Positions 19,495-31,383 of a stretch of 64,000 bases of DNA are shown piece by piece. A program made the position numbers and the translations under genes. Location of the stretch: positions 25,455 to 89,454 of the forward strand of contig VFIW01000178.1 in assembly GCA_006386115.1 (NCBI GenBank), written 5' to 3'. The notes beneath the pieces were generated by a model, which saw nothing but the letters and a program-made list of their open reading frames with translations, did no database searches and was not told where the DNA came from. Numbering within the stretch: the first letter of the stretch is position 1; the number at the start of each line of letters is the position of its first letter. Origin of the DNA: Globisporangium splendens. Lineage: Eukaryota; Oomycota; Peronosporomycetes; Pythiales; Pythiaceae.

Positions 19495-20010
19495 TGACAG
19501 ACCTTCACACTTGCTGACGTAAGCTTTCAAACGCATGCACCAATTGGCATTTGACACGGAAATTAGCCGACAGGTGCGGGTGCCCTAATCACTGGTGCCC
19601 CAGACTGTGAGAAAGGGCAGCAAAGAGAGCGCTGAACACTAGCCAAACCAGCGAAGACTCATGTTGTATGGTAGGTTTCTTCTTGCAGCTTCTTGCAGCT
19701 TCTTGCCTCGAAACTCGGTTTTCTCAGTATGATTCTCGTTGTGGGGATGCTGTTCAGAAGGTGATTTGATCATGTACCAGCTGGCTCCACCGAACCAAAC
19801 CCAGTCTCACTCCGATGTTAATTCTCATTGTTTGGTGTACATGTAATCATCAGCCATCGGAGCTGCAAATCTTTGTTGCATTTATCATTCCAGATCACAT
19901 CCTGTTCCTTTACAGTGCAATGTCTGTGAGAAGGGTGTGCTCAAGTCTGCAAGTTGTGTGAGAAGTGAGTGCTCCAGTTGACCTCCTCAAAACGAAATCA
20001 AAATCTCTCA

Positions 20011-20025
20011 TCATTCCTCAATTGT
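20011..20025 (+). promoter_or_regulatory. Oomycete initiator-like element, right pectin lyase
   Basis: TCATTCCTCAATTGT ends 68 bp before the ATG at 20093. It fits the oomycete initiator core (CATTYYNCAWT). Confidence 0.6.
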
Positions 20026-20092
20026 CGGCAAGACCATTACCGAGACCAAGACCCTCTCCGGACTCCGTTCCAAGAACCAACGCCTCCCAGCA

Positions 20093-21289
20093 ATGAAGCT
20101 TATTTTCTCCATTGTCGCTGTCCTGCTCGTGCACGCCAGCTCGGCACTCCAGACTGGCTCGGCCCCAGGCTGGGCTGCTGGCACGACCGGTGGAGGCAAT
20201 GCTGCTGCGGTGTACCCGAAGACCATCGCAGAGCTCAAGTCGTATCTGAGTGACTCCCAAGCGCGTGTGATCATGCTCGACCGCACGTTTGACTTCCGCA
20301 AGACGGAAGGTACGAAGACGGAGATTGGGTGTCGACCAAAGAACAACCGAGACTGCATCGCCAAGAAAAATGGCTTCTTGGGCCAAGACGTGATCCTGTT
20401 CCCCGGCGATTCGGCGATGACCAAGACTGGCGGGTGCAATGATGGCGTCAAACAAACCATCACGTACGACCTCGCGGCCAAGACGGCGCTCGTCATCAAG
20501 AGCAACAAGACGCTGCGCGGTGTCGGTACCAAGGGGGTGCTCATCGGAAAGGGGATTGCTATCGATGGGAGTAACGTCATCGTCCAGAACGTCCATATCA
20601 CGGAGCTCAACCCTCACTTGGTGTGGGGCGGTGATGCGATCGACATATCCGGTGTGAACAACCAACCGGTTGAACGCGTGTGGCTCGACCACGTCAAGGT
20701 GTCTAATATCGGTCGGCAAATGGTCGTTATCCACTTCGCGGGCGTGAAAAGCTTGACGATCAGTAACTCTGATTTTGATGGCAGGACCAAGTACTCTACT
20801 TCTTGTGATGGCCACCATTACTGGGGTTTCATCCTCGGCGGTCAGAACACTCGCATTACCATGATCAACAACTTCATCCACGATACATCGGGCCGGTCGC
20901 CCAAGCTCGGTGATGGCACCAACCCCGCTTTGCTCCATGCTGTGAACAACTACTGGTTTTCAAACACCGGTCACGCGTTCGATATCGGCGATAAGACGGT
21001 TGCGCTCGTCGAAGGCAACTACTTCGACAGTGTGAAGATTCCAAACACCGACAACACGCACGGTTCGATCTTTGTGCCCACGACCGCAAACCAAGCGCAA
21101 TGCCAAGCCGCGCTAGGCCGCAAATGCGCGTTGAACGTTCTGGTAAAGAGTGGGGCACTCCAGGGCCGCGGTGAGAGCAGTGTGACGAGCCAAGTCAAGG
21201 GTGTGAAACAGATCAGCGGGGTGACTGCCGCTGCAGCGAACAAGTTGGCACTCGCCACCGGCAACTTTGGCGTCGGTGCGCTTCCATAA
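20093..21289 (+). CDS. Secreted pectin lyase (PL1), right-arm copy
   Basis: 398 aa, the same protein as 15972-17168. The ATG at 20093 is followed at once by the signal peptide and the conserved [17 protein letters not shown] segment shared with the paralogue at 21830-23065, which supports this start. PL1 motifs are the WLDHVKVSN block, the SNSDFDG ladder turn and the SGRSPK Arg. Expected role is extracellular pectin depolymerisation during host tissue colonisation. It is convergent with the neighbouring paralogue (540 bp between stops). The upstream 125 bp lie within the duplicated arm, so the copy at 17168 has the same proximal promoter but different distal sequence. Confidence 0.93.
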   Translation: MKLIFSIVAVLLVHASSALQTGSAPGWAAGTTGGGNAAAVYPKTIAELKSYLSDSQARVIMLDRTFDFRKTEGTKTEIGCRPKNNRDCIAKKNGFLGQDVILFPGDSAMTKTGGCNDGVKQTITYDLAAKTALVIKSNKTLRGVGTKGVLIGKGIAIDGSNVIVQNVHITELNPHLVWGGDAIDISGVNNQPVERVWLDHVKVSNIGRQMVVIHFAGVKSLTISNSDFDGRTKYSTSCDGHHYWGFILGGQNTRITMINNFIHDTSGRSPKLGDGTNPALLHAVNNYWFSNTGHAFDIGDKTVALVEGNYFDSVKIPNTDNTHGSIFVPTTANQAQCQAALGRKCALNVLVKSGALQGRGESSVTSQVKGVKQISGVTAAAANKLALATGNFGVGALP

Positions 21290-21829
21290 AGCAGTGGGCT
21301 GGTAGTGGATCTGAACCGCACAACGTCAGTGAATCGAACATAATAACAGATGCTTCGGGATGTGTTTGTGCGGGCGATATGGGACACCAAGTCAACAGAC
21401 TTTTCTCTCAGACTGGTCAAAGGCAGATTCATCTTGTTTCACTATCAGATATCCGAATACATGACGCCACGATTTTAACTGTGGACTGACATTCACCTCG
21501 TTTCAGTGAGCGCGCCTCCATTTGACAGCACATTGTAGCATGCTGGTTGGCTAAGCTCGGGCCACACTACATTTGTTCTTTCAAGAAGTTACTATGTACT
21601 CTCGTGGCTCTTAAAGTCGCGGCGTAAGGGAATGCTCTTTCTCGAAAGGACAACTGCATTGAGCGAGAAAGAGAAAGACTGACTTGTCATAGAACCGAAG
21701 AATTATTGTTGTCAACTATGCCAAAACCTTTACTAGAATTCATCGCTAGCAAAGAAGTGGTCGTGCATGTGAACTTTCTTTTACGTGTAGATGTAGACGC
21801 ATTGGGGCAACAAAACAAAAGCAAACCAC

Positions 21830-23065
21830 CTAGGCAAGGGTGCCGACACCAAAGTTCGTTGTTCGCTTTGGCAGCTTTTGAGCCGCCTTTGGTACGTACG
21901 ACTTGATCTGCGAAAAAGCCTTGATGCCCGACAACACCTCTGCGTCCTTGCGGCCCACCAACGCGCCACTGGACGTCAGGTAGTTCTCTACACACTTGCG
22001 ACCCAGGTTGGACTGGCACAGAGCCTGGTTGCTGCTGCTCGGCACTGTGATGCCACCCGTCGACTCCTTCACGTTTGGGTTGGACGTCGACTCGAAGTAG
22101 TTGCCCTCGAGGAGAACGTTGCCGTTCGTTCCAACGTCGAACGAGTGGCCCGAGTTGTCCGCCCAGTAGTTGTTCACAGCGTGCACAAACACCTTGGCTT
22201 TCGCGCTCGTGACCTTTGGACCACGACCCGAAGTGCTGTGGATGTAGTTGTTGATGAAACTGATGCGGGTCTCTTCACCGTCCATGATGAAGGCCCAATA
22301 GTGGCGACCATCGCACGACGCCGAGTACTTGGTACGCCCATCGAATTCCGAGTTACTGATCGTGAGACTCTTGACACCCGAGAACCCGCTCACGAACATC
22401 TGACGGCCGACATTGGCGATGCGGACGTGGTCGATCCACACTTTTTCCATCGGGACAGTGCCCGAGCCGACGTTCTTGCCCTGGATGTAGATCGCATCGC
22501 CACCCCACACCAAGTGCGGGTTCAGCTCCCCGATTTGGACGTTCTGGATGATCACGTTATCGCCCTTGATCCAGAGACCCTTGCCAAAGATCGAACCGCT
22601 CTGGCCAATGCCGCGAAGCGTCTTGTTGGATTCAACGGTGAGTGGACTCTTGGGAGCAAGATCGTACGTGATCGTGACCTTCGTACCGTCTTCGCAGCCG
22701 CCAGTATTCGTCATGGTCGTGTCGCCAGGGTTCAGGATCACATCCTGACCTTGGTGACCATTATTCTTGGCGATACATTGTCGGTTGTTGAGTGGGCGGC
22801 ACCCGGTCTCGGTCTTCTTGCCTTCCGTGCCGCGGTAGTCGAACACCTTGTTCAAGTAGATGACGCGAGGCTGCGAGTCGCTCAAGTACGTCTTGAGCTC
22901 GGCGATGGTCTTGGGGTACACTGGTGCAACGTTGCCACCACCAGTGGTGCCAGCAGCCATGCCTGGAGCACTCCCGATGGCGACGGCGGACGCGAGGTTG
23001 ACGCACTCGACCGAGAGCACGGCGAGAAACGCCAGGAGCGAGGTCATACGCGGAATGGAGACCAT
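21830..23065 (-). CDS. Secreted pectin lyase (PL1), paralogue 2
   Basis: 411 aa from 23065, or 405 aa from an in-frame ATG at 23047 ([13 protein letters not shown]), which gives a more typical signal peptide. The mature part begins [17 protein letters not shown] and continues as a PL1 beta-helix with [30 protein letters not shown] and SGRGPK. It is clearly homologous to the 398-aa gene but diverged, with an insertion (GKNVGSG) before the vWiDH block. Only its last 490 bp lie inside the duplicated arm, which explains the truncated partner at 14942-15431. An initiator-like ACTCACTCCCGATTTTG is on the minus strand at about 23121-23138. Confidence 0.92.
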   Translation of the reverse strand: MVSIPRMTSLLAFLAVLSVECVNLASAVAIGSAPGMAAGTTGGGNVAPVYPKTIAELKTYLSDSQPRVIYLNKVFDYRGTEGKKTETGCRPLNNRQCIAKNNGHQGQDVILNPGDTTMTNTGGCEDGTKVTITYDLAPKSPLTVESNKTLRGIGQSGSIFGKGLWIKGDNVIIQNVQIGELNPHLVWGGDAIYIQGKNVGSGTVPMEKVWIDHVRIANVGRQMFVSGFSGVKSLTISNSEFDGRTKYSASCDGRHYWAFIMDGEETRISFINNYIHSTSGRGPKVTSAKAKVFVHAVNNYWADNSGHSFDVGTNGNVLLEGNYFESTSNPNVKESTGGITVPSSSNQALCQSNLGRKCVENYLTSSGALVGRKDAEVLSGIKAFSQIKSYVPKAAQKLPKRTTNFGVGTLA

Positions 23066-23138
23066 CGGTTGATACGTTCTTTGTATCTTTTTCGGTGGAG
23101 GGGTCTTGTGTAGCTGGAAGCAAAATCGGGAGTGAGTT

Positions 23139-26100
23139 CATGTGTCTGAAAGTCTGTTCGAGAGACCGATGCTACTGAAATGTTGTCCCATCGACAAACG
23201 CAGAGCATTGCCAACCACGATTTGAAGAGACACGTGCTGCTGTAAATCTTGAAGTGAAGACATATCAGCAGCAGACACTGTGGGCCATTGTAGTACATAC
23301 TATACAGATTCTAAACATTTGCAGAAACCATCTGTCGGACAGCAAGGAGTGTATTCAGTCAACGCGCTCAAAAACGTGATGGAGACGGTGCATTGGACTT
23401 ATTGAGGAGGTCATTTTCCTGACAGATGGTTTTTCATCAGCTTCAACGATGGACACTTTTTTGCACTTCCCTGTTATTTGCAACGAATTTGGGCGAGTCA
23501 GATCCCCGTGCTTGGTATCGCCAGGGTGCTTTTAAACCTACTCTTGGCTGCAAGAAGGATGCGGAAGTAGCCCGATTTGTATGGTAAATGACAAAATGAC
23601 TTATTTCGGTAAATTCAAAGCATTGCGATGGAGCACACCAATGTATAGTTCTGCATCTCTAATGGCGACTTCTACCGACTCTTTCACACAGTCTTTAATC
23701 CATTTTTAGTCAGAGTTGCCGGAAAATGGAGCTCCGAGCAAGGTGGTCGCGACTCCGAAGCACTTTTTGGTTTCCACCAGTGGTGCATCATCACCCCACA
23801 ACCCAAATGTACACAAAAACAACAAAGGTGTCTCGTCTGCAAAGTTCGCACAGTAGTTCCCTGCACTGGGAAAGCATGCAGCGTCTCTTCTGCAAGCCGT
23901 ACGTGGTCCACACAATGGTCTTCAAACATTACCTTGCACTAGAATTCATAAACAGATGCAGAAATTGCTTGCGCGACGCGGCCACTTGCGGAAATATGAC
24001 AACGCAGCCTCCGAGGTACTCTCGGGGGGAAGGCAATTGCGAGATAGATATGTGTGCTGCGCACCTGAAACTTTGCATATGTCATCACAGAGCGTAGTGG
24101 CTCACGTTAATGTTTCCATGTGAATCAGTCCAGTTCCGGAATGTGACGAGAATGAGTTGCCATTTTTTCCTGCATCCTTCTTACAGTCAACTTGTGTTAA
24201 AAAAAGTAGGTTTTTGAACCTGAAACCTATTTTCAGGAATTATAGGCGTTTTTGAAAACCAGGATTAGGTAGTGTCACTCCAATACAAACCTCAAGTGAC
24301 GTTCTGTTCTTCCATGGAGAAATCGGTGAACCAGTTGCGATGCTTGTCTTTTTATGCATTTCGAAGCGCTAACACCTCCTTCCACAGTATGCGTCCTGGG
24401 TGCTTGCCAGTCCAACTTTGGACGTCTTCAGATATCCAAACTCTCGCTCACAGTCGATTTCAGTCCACGTTGCTTCGGCCTGCATGTTGGAGACTCGGAC
24501 TACACGATGCTAGACTTGGCGACGTGTCTTGTATTCATCCAGCATTTCTTGCCTTCAATCCAGATCTCATCGTTGTTGCGCCACCAAATTGTTCACTGAA
24601 CCTTATGCGATCATTTCGGTCATTTCCACCAAAGTCGACTCAAGGACGTCTTTCGGTGACGTGGATATGCACGACAGACCGAGAATTTGATGTTTGGTAC
24701 GCCGTTCATCAACATCTCGACGAATTTTGTTTGTGTATTTATTTACGCAATGTGTACCAGCTATTCGTGTTGGTGTTGCTCTTCCATGTCAAGTGCATCG
24801 TAAAGTCTGTACTTTGTTGCTCATTGAGAGCGTTGGACTGATCGAGTGCAGTCACCATTTTGTATTACATCTTACTAACGCATCTTTAGATACGAGACGT
24901 CGTGTCCGCGATCACAAGCAAGCACGACCACCACTGTGCACAGCTGGTTATGCCCCTTGCCGGTTTGAAAATCCAACAGATCCACGCAACTTGTCAACAA
25001 AACTGGCGCATCTCGTAAATCGATTCCCAGCGAGACATAGTGTGTGAAGGGCAGCTTCCAAGCTGCTGCCTGATAGAATGACGGATTCTCATGATCGAGA
25101 GAACTAATACCCCAGTGTCGATCGAAAAAGCCCAAGCGCGCTATAGCAATTTCTTGACAGCAGTTGAGTTGGTAGCCACAGTAGACCGCACAAACCGACA
25201 GCGGACTCGGTTTCCTCAATTTCGTGTTTCTGATAGCTTCACTGAATATCACGAGCATCTTCGTGACACAACGAAAACTGATCAACGCTTGGATGCATCG
25301 AGCAACAGTTTGCCACACATATTTATGCTATGGAAAATGGTGTATCTATTAGGCGTTTTGGAAATCCAGGTGGCCCTTTTCTGCGACTGATGCCTAGTTT
25401 TAAGCAGCCTGGTGATGCGCTCGAGCAGCGACCCTCCGACAACGAGAACATGCGTCCGAAACAGATGGCTCCGTGTTTCTCCAGACGCGATGTCCCTTCA
25501 GTGCTGCGACACACTGGTCATGCACCGTGACCGTCTCTCCCATCATCAATCCTAACCAAGCGCTTTATGCGGGGGATTCACACTGATTGATAATGGTGCG
25601 GTAGGATGATATTGCGCTTCAGCGCGGCGGTCTTACTTTCGTGTTTATTCCACGCAAGAAATCCTGGTCGCATAGTCATGCTCTGAAGAAGTCATTGCGC
25701 TGAATAGCACATGCACTGACGATCAGACTAAGACAAAAGCGCATTCAATAATGCCAGATTATGCATGAACACACCGACTTGCACACTAAATCTATGCATG
25801 CATTCGTTTTCGGTTTTCAACTGAAGACGAACTCAAACTCGTCAAAACGAATTGACTGTTGTACGTCTGAGCAACGCTTTAGATGTTATTACCTAGCATG
25901 TATACATACAAAACTCTCCACATTGTTGTCTATCCTTCTTGCCGACACTCCACTCCGAGATTATTATAGTCGGCGCGCGCGTGGGTGCACTCTTCAGTTC
26001 GACGATTTGTCGAGGTTTTGGTGCTGGCAAAAACGTGATTCCCCCATCTCCGTTGTCTTGTCCCAAACCCAGCAAGCACACCAAGTTCAATTACAGTAGT

Positions 26101-27360
26101 CAGCTGCCCCGATCCTATCGCGACGGGTCTCTCTCCGTGCACACGTGCACTGGCCATTCATTGATCACTGCCATTACGCTATTTTGTGACATCGGCAAGC
26201 CTACTATTAGTAAAGCGGCGCACTCCTAGTGCCGTGGAACGCACTAGCAACATGTATGGCATGCATGCCTTTTTAATTCCGGTAAAACGCGCGACTCATG
26301 TAGCGGGTTTATTGAATCTCGTGAACCGGGCGTCGAGATGTTCGGTGTGCGTTTGGGCAGTTCCTGCCATCGAAATGGCAATTGGTGGGATCGACAGGCG
26401 TCTCTCTAGGTCCCATCCTTCGCTCAAACAGGCACTTTGCAGCGGGTGTTTCTCACGAATATATGCAGTCAGCTGTTACAATACTTTCTTGAAGCACAAT
26501 CACGTTGTCGTTTTGTATTTTGATGGACCCTCCATGGCGGCCCCAACCCCCGCAAGCGCTGCAAACCGAAATGTTGCTGAGGCACGTAAAATTTCAGTGG
26601 TTGGCCATGTCTGATTCACTCGATCTCAGTGGTTGGCTGTGCTTGGTCAAAATGGCCCAGCCAGTCTGCTATGCTTCGCTAACCGCGCTTCAAAACGACT
26701 AATGTGGTCTTGCATTTAATCCCTCTTTCTACTACTTGTGAATGCCCAGCCTACCTCACTTGTGATAATTATCCCAATAATCGAATAAAATAGTCTTGGA
26801 GCACATTGTTGTTGAAAATGCTGATCCTGTTGCTGAACACTTTAGTAAAAGCAAGTAACATCATGACAAAAACACACACAGAAAATAGGACTACGTCGTA
26901 TGCATTGCAGGAATAAAAGTCAAAATACTAATGGTAATACAATCGTTGCACATGTTGCACATTTCTTGGCTCGTCGAGTATGGTGTGGTCAGCAATGGCT
27001 GGCACCGTCAGACTTCAATACCGGATCGTCCCGTAAGTAACTGTGCCGTTCTGCATCTCGGCAGAACAGAGAAGAACGCAGCGCAAGCAGAGTACAGATG
27101 AAGAGCAAGCAAAGTACAGAGAAGAGAACAACAGGACAGAAAGAAAAACTGAAAGGAAAAAACAGGACACAACTGGCAGCAGTTTGTTCGTGTGTATAAG
27201 CAAGGGCTGCATATTGACATGAGCAGCATGCATACGTCGATGAGAGCTGAAAAACAGAAAACTAAAACAAACTAAATCTCACTTCGCAATTTACCAGCAA
27301 TACAACAACCAGCAAGCAAGCGACACGCTATAAAGAATTCTTTAGCGACTAAAACTCAAG
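23139..27360. other. 4.2 kb without a recognisable gene; right end may be the E4 leader
   Basis: Scattered open frames up to about 190 codons (for example 24272-24841 +, 24875-25318 -, 25091-25390 +) have no family resemblance. The last 350 bp before 27361 (A-rich, many AACAACCAGCAAG-type repeats) may be the E4 leader. No LTR could be defined because the partner is not in the window. Confidence 0.4.
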
Positions 27361-27888
27361 ATGCCTGGGTTCGGCAGTGTTGACGACGACGTTGACATGA
27401 CCATACTCCAGCCGATCTACGAATTTGTCAAGGCGCCTCGTCTAGGCGAGTGGAGCCAACAAGCGCTCGTCCGTTTCGTGAAGGAGCGGAACCAGTACGA
27501 AGAGAAGATCAAGGAGAGATGCCGCGTCACGGGCGAAGCCGAGAGTAACGTGACGAGCGGGCTCAAGTCGTCGCTTGATCCCCGCATCCTTGACCACCTC
27601 TCCCACTATATCCTCAAGAAGAGCGTTTTTGACGTGACCGATGGCGACATACGCGATTTGGTCGAGAAGAAGATCGGCCGAGTGGTGAACGATCATGTCC
27701 CTGACATAGTACCACTTTTCGCCGACAATCTGAGAATGGATCTACGACAAGTGGATATTGAAGCCCGCATAGTGAAGTACTATATGGACTTCGAGCGTCT
27801 TGTTGAAGAGAACGGCTTAACTTCGTTGTTGGGCCGGGGGACGGCTCATTCCGAGACAGGAAAGCAGCGAATGAAGCTCCACTGCTAG
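27361..27888 (+). CDS. E4 Gag N-terminal part
   Basis: 175 codons from an ATG (MPGFGSVDDDVDM) to TAG at 27886-27888. It has an acidic start, then helical capsid-like sequence (SLDPRILDHLSHYILKKSVF). The frame after the TAG continues without shift into 27904-29265, so the stop is a nonsense mutation or a readthrough site. No zinc motif occurs before the stop; the knuckle lies in the next ORF. Confidence 0.7.
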   Translation: MPGFGSVDDDVDMTILQPIYEFVKAPRLGEWSQQALVRFVKERNQYEEKIKERCRVTGEAESNVTSGLKSSLDPRILDHLSHYILKKSVFDVTDGDIRDLVEKKIGRVVNDHVPDIVPLFADNLRMDLRQVDIEARIVKYYMDFERLVEENGLTSLLGRGTAHSETGKQRMKLHC

Positions 27889-27903
27889 ATTCTGATCCAG
27901 AAC

Positions 27904-29628
27904 GTGCAGCCAGATGTTTTGCGCGTTGAGATCACGCGCCTTACAGATCTGACTCATCGGAACGCAAAAATCGATGACAGCGCGCTGCACGACCTTCTGG
28001 TGGACCGGGCAACGCGCCAACAGCAGTATCACCTCATACAGGGTGAAGTACGAGGCCAAGGCGGCCGGAAGCATCGAGAGGCAACAAGTGAGAACAAAGA
28101 GGTCTCAGGCAAGACCAAGGCTAATGCTATTCAGCATCAAGTGAAAAACAAGCCACGTGATATCCCGGCAGCTCCGCGCTCAAGATGTTGGGTCTGCAAG
28201 GGAGAGCATTGGCTCCGCGACTGCCCTATAGCCACCGATTCACAGAAGGCTGAAGCAAAGCGCAAAATGGCGGAGAGCCGAGAACGACGTACTGACAGAC
28301 TGAAGCGAGTGACTGGTTCTGGCGTAGAGCCAGTGTTCCGTACAGCGTTGGTGAATGGCGTCCTTGAAGTGCCGTTCTGCCCGGACACAGGCGCAGACAC
28401 TAACATCGTCGGCCGTGCGATTGTGGCTGAACTCGCGGACGTGTCTGGTGGGCTGGCGATCACCTCGGTTGATCCGCCAGTGGAAGTTCGTGCGGCAGGT
28501 GGCGAGCTCATGCACTGTCGTGAAAGTGTCTCGCTGAACCTGCAAATTACAACAGCTGCAGGACCTCTACAGTTGCAAGATGTCAAGTGCCTGATTCTGG
28601 ACGGTGAGGAAGAACTGCTGATCGGGACTGCCACATTGAAAAGTATCGGGATTGACATGGACCGACTCTTCGAGCAGCTTGCAGAACGAGCGAATGATGA
28701 CGCTGAAGCTGGTGATATTCCAAGTGGTTACATGGAGGTCCTCGGCACAAGTACAGACGGAGAAGTTCAGCGAGAACTTGATCGAATGGTGAATGAAGCA
28801 ATGGAAAACGGCTTCAATGAACATCTCCTCGATGAATTACGACAAATCACATTGAGCTATTCTGACGTGTGGAGAACTCGTGTTGGTGCAGATGAAGCCG
28901 CGGCAGTTGAACCGTTGAACGTCCATGTGCACGACGATGCAACGCCCCACCGTACCAGTGTCCGTCGTTATCCTGAGCCTCAACGCCAGTTTCTCCGTGA
29001 ATACGTTCGTGAGCTGGAACAAGGAGGGCTCGTGTACCGGAACAACCATTCTCGTTGGGCTTGTGCCGCGCTTCCCGTCCGAAAGTCTGATGGTGGATTC
29101 CGAATCACTGTCGACTATCGTCCAGTAAACAGGATGACTGTCCCCATTGCTGGAGTAGCACCAAACCTGGCAGTTGCCACCCAGTGCGTACAGGGCGCGT
29201 ACGGGTTTGGCCGCTTTGACTTTCACAAGGGGTTTTGGCAAATGCCGTTGCATCCAGACTGCTAGGAAATGTACAGTTTTCTGACGGAGGACGGAATATT
29301 CACGCCCACCAGGGTGCCGCAAGGAGCAAGTGATTCTGCGGTGCATTTCCAACTGCAGATGACGGAGTGTCTTCGAGAGATGCTTCATCGGGCGGTGTTA
29401 GTCTGGATAGACGACGTGCTTGTCCATGGAAGAGACGCGCGCAGCTATCTGGACAACCTCATGAAATTCTTCGCCATTTTGAGAGAAAGAAAGCTGAAGC
29501 TGAACGCGAAGAAGTGCCTTCTTTTTGCAAAGAAAGTGAAATGGTGCGGGAAGGTAATTGATTCCGAATGGGTGGAGCACGATCCCGAACGCCTCTCAGC
29601 TTTGCGCTCGATGCCACTACCACCGACG
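27904..29628 (+). pseudogene. E4 Gag C-terminus, protease and RT, truncated
   Basis: Contains a zinc knuckle of the form C-x2-C-x3-H-x4-C (CWVCKGEHWLRDC), a protease DTGAD motif, and RT blocks (FRITVDYRPVNRM, FGRFDFHKGFWQMPLHPD, VPQGASDSAVHFQ, VWIDDVLVHG). The catalytic box is WIDD instead of YLDD/YxDD. A TAG at 29263-29265 replaces what is normally Gln in the HPD(S/C)QE block, so CAG-to-TAG is likely. The frame continues from 29266 to the E5 insertion at 29629. Confidence 0.8.
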
Positions 29629-30232
29629 TGTAATGGGCTAAGGCTGCCATTACATGCAAGGTGGCTCTTTGTGTGTGTCACACACCACCTTGTGGAAGTG
29701 CATTGTGCGAAGATGTTGGGTGAAACACATAAAAGTGATCCCCACATGCACAGGTGACGTCATCGTCTGACGTCAGAGCAATCTGTGTCTGAGTTGAGTG
29801 TTGGTCGCTCGCAATCATTGAGATTCGGCGTGGTTACGCACAACAGTACTCTAGACACGTGAGTGATGGTTCCTACTTGGGAAACTGCACTGGTGATGAG
29901 ACCGACGTGTGTCTGCCACCTAAAGTGAGTGGCTGTAGCCAATCACTTTGCAGGGAATTTTCCACGGGACTTCAAGTTCAAGTTTCTCGAAGATCCCCTA
30001 GGTTCAACCTCAGTGTACCCAAGGTTTTATATATCAGATTCATAGGTTTTATTGTGCATGTTTAGGTTTTAGTTATAAAACGTGTAGGAGCCCTAGTGGT
30101 GTTTTACATGTAGTGTCAGGAACCATAAGCTCATTTCAATTCAGTTGCATTTTGCCAAGTTCCCCTCAAGTCTTCCTCTTCAAGCGCAAGCGTGCGTGCC
30201 GTGTTTGAGGCTGTCTCGGATAGCCTCTTACA
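29629..30232 (+). repeat. E5 5' LTR (family A)
   Basis: Starts TGTAATGGGCTA and ends CTCTTACA; 604 bp. TATATA near 30029. It inserts in the RT-RNase H region of E4 (SMPLPPT). Confidence 0.88.
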
Positions 30233-30234
30233 CC

Positions 30235-30250
30235 TGGTAGCACTTCGTAG
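30235..30250 (+). other. E5 primer-binding site
   Basis: TGGTAGCACTTCGTAG, 2 nt after the LTR end. Confidence 0.7.
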
Positions 30251-30339
30251 TCCTTCCAACGACCAAGTCAAGAGTCTGCATAGGCCGCTTGTGTAGCGTG
30301 CGCGGACATTCCAAGACCCCTGTCCGATTGTGAGAAACA

Positions 30340-31383
30340 ATGGAAGGGATTGAGACGCCGGTGGGCTCGATGCCTGGAGAGACCGTGGAGCTGACGAATG
30401 AGCATTTTCCTCATTTGTCGAGCCACGAGTGGGCAGCCCTCGAGCGTATGCGAGCGGTCATCGGTGATGCGGCTGTGATCAGTTTGCTGAGATCAGCGTC
30501 ACCGGATGAGCAGAGGAACGCGGCTACGAGCTTCATGCATCACGAGATCATGAACTCTCATCGACAGCCCGCAACTCCTGTCACGACGATGAGAGTGGCA
30601 CCTCTGAAGCTCGATGTATCTCCGTACCGTGGCGGAGAGAACGAACCTCTAGCGAGATGGTTCGTTGAGTTGGATGCAGCGATCACTGCAAGACAACTAC
30701 GGGACCCAATGCAGCAAGTGTTGTTTGCGATGTCAAGCCTTGCGGGTCGAGCGAAGAGTTGGGCGTATGGGAAGCGATTGGCGGAGCCACATTGCTTCTA
30801 CGACCTGGACGACTTCAAGCGAGAGCTGAAGAAGGCTTTTGAGCCTCCGCAGAGCGAATTTTGGGCTCGCGCTGAGTTCTTAAAGCTTCGTCAGGGTAAA
30901 TACGACCTACACTCGTACGCTCAACGAGCACGATACCTCGTGTCAAGTATCGTGAATGAGCCGATTGATGCCTCAACGCAAGTTGTGACATTCATGGCAG
31001 GGCTCAATGATGGTCCAATTCGGAACCAGCTGTTCCGCGAGTACCCCAAGACGCTGGATGAAGCCATCGAGCGAGCGATGCAAGAAGAATTCAGCATCAA
31101 GCAAGCCAAGTTCAACGGTTTCGGCCCTCGCCCTGTTCGACAACACGCAGTCACACACGACGGTCCAGAACCGATGGACATCTCGTATGCCGATGCGACC
31201 GCTAACAGACAGCCATGCAATGACGGGAAGTGTTTCCGTTGTGGCAAGCCCGGTCACATCGCAAGAAATTGCAAGGTGTCCTTGCCAAGCCAGCAAGCGA
31301 CACACGGTTCGCAATCGAATCGACCAGGCAGAGGCCGGCGATTCGAGCGTTCCCAACAGCCAAAAAACGGGAACGACCAGTAG
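30340..31383 (+). CDS. E5 Gag
   Basis: 347 aa from an ATG 107 nt after the LTR. It has a helical capsid-type region (LARWFVELDAAITARQL, LAGRAKSWAYGKRL, FEPPQSEFWARAEFLKLRQG) typical of Ty3/gypsy Gag, then a CCHC zinc knuckle (CFRCGKPGHIARNC) near residues 298-311. It ends at TAG 31381-31383. The protease lies in the -1 frame, open from 31230, so Gag and Pol overlap by about 150 nt. A programmed -1 frameshift is a reasonable inference, although a simple mutation is possible. It gives the full-length reference for the Gag half deleted in E1. Confidence 0.85.
   Translation: MEGIETPVGSMPGETVELTNEHFPHLSSHEWAALERMRAVIGDAAVISLLRSASPDEQRNAATSFMHHEIMNSHRQPATPVTTMRVAPLKLDVSPYRGGENEPLARWFVELDAAITARQLRDPMQQVLFAMSSLAGRAKSWAYGKRLAEPHCFYDLDDFKRELKKAFEPPQSEFWARAEFLKLRQGKYDLHSYAQRARYLVSSIVNEPIDASTQVVTFMAGLNDGPIRNQLFREYPKTLDEAIERAMQEEFSIKQAKFNGFGPRPVRQHAVTHDGPEPMDISYADATANRQPCNDGKCFRCGKPGHIARNCKVSLPSQQATHGSQSNRPGRGRRFERSQQPKNGNDQ

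Larger units (their letters stand above)
17294..19967. other. Spacer of the pectin lyase palindrome
   Basis: No intact gene. Around 17760 and 17940 there are two diverged copies of a TTGTGTCTATGCGT-containing segment of roughly 150 bp. A transposase-like fragment lies at 18385-18800 and an (AC)n run at about 19475-19494. Confidence 0.5.
19968..22319. repeat. Right arm of the pectin lyase inverted duplication
   Basis: Mirror of 14942-17293 (coordinate sum 37261). It contains all of the pectin lyase gene at 20093, the intergenic region and the 3' third of the gene at 21830-23065. Because that second gene is complete only here, the right arm sits in the likely ancestral context and the left arm is the derived copy. 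Confidence 0.95.
27361..29628 (+). mobile_element. E4: third Ty3/gypsy lineage, 3'-truncated
   Basis: Gag, CCHC-like knuckle, protease and RT lie in one frame, interrupted by two TAG codons, and are cut at 29628 by the LTR of E5. RNase H and integrase are not present in the window. The Gag and RT differ strongly from E1-E3. Confidence 0.88.

Noticed and set aside
21878..23113. 411-codon open frame antisense to pectin lyase 2 (and 306-codon frames antisense to the other pectin lyases at 16323-17243 and 20018-20938)
   Set aside because: Shadow of the codon usage of the strongly supported sense genes; no heptads, motifs or conserved start, and it spans a real PL1 gene.
23684..24097. Transposase-like zinc-ribbon fragment on the minus strand
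   Set aside because: Cys and His residues do not fit a regular spacing and the frames disagree; no family could be supported.
26990..27020. TGGCACCGTCAGAC as the E4 primer-binding site
   Set aside because: No LTR end can be defined to its left and no partner LTR is present to test it.
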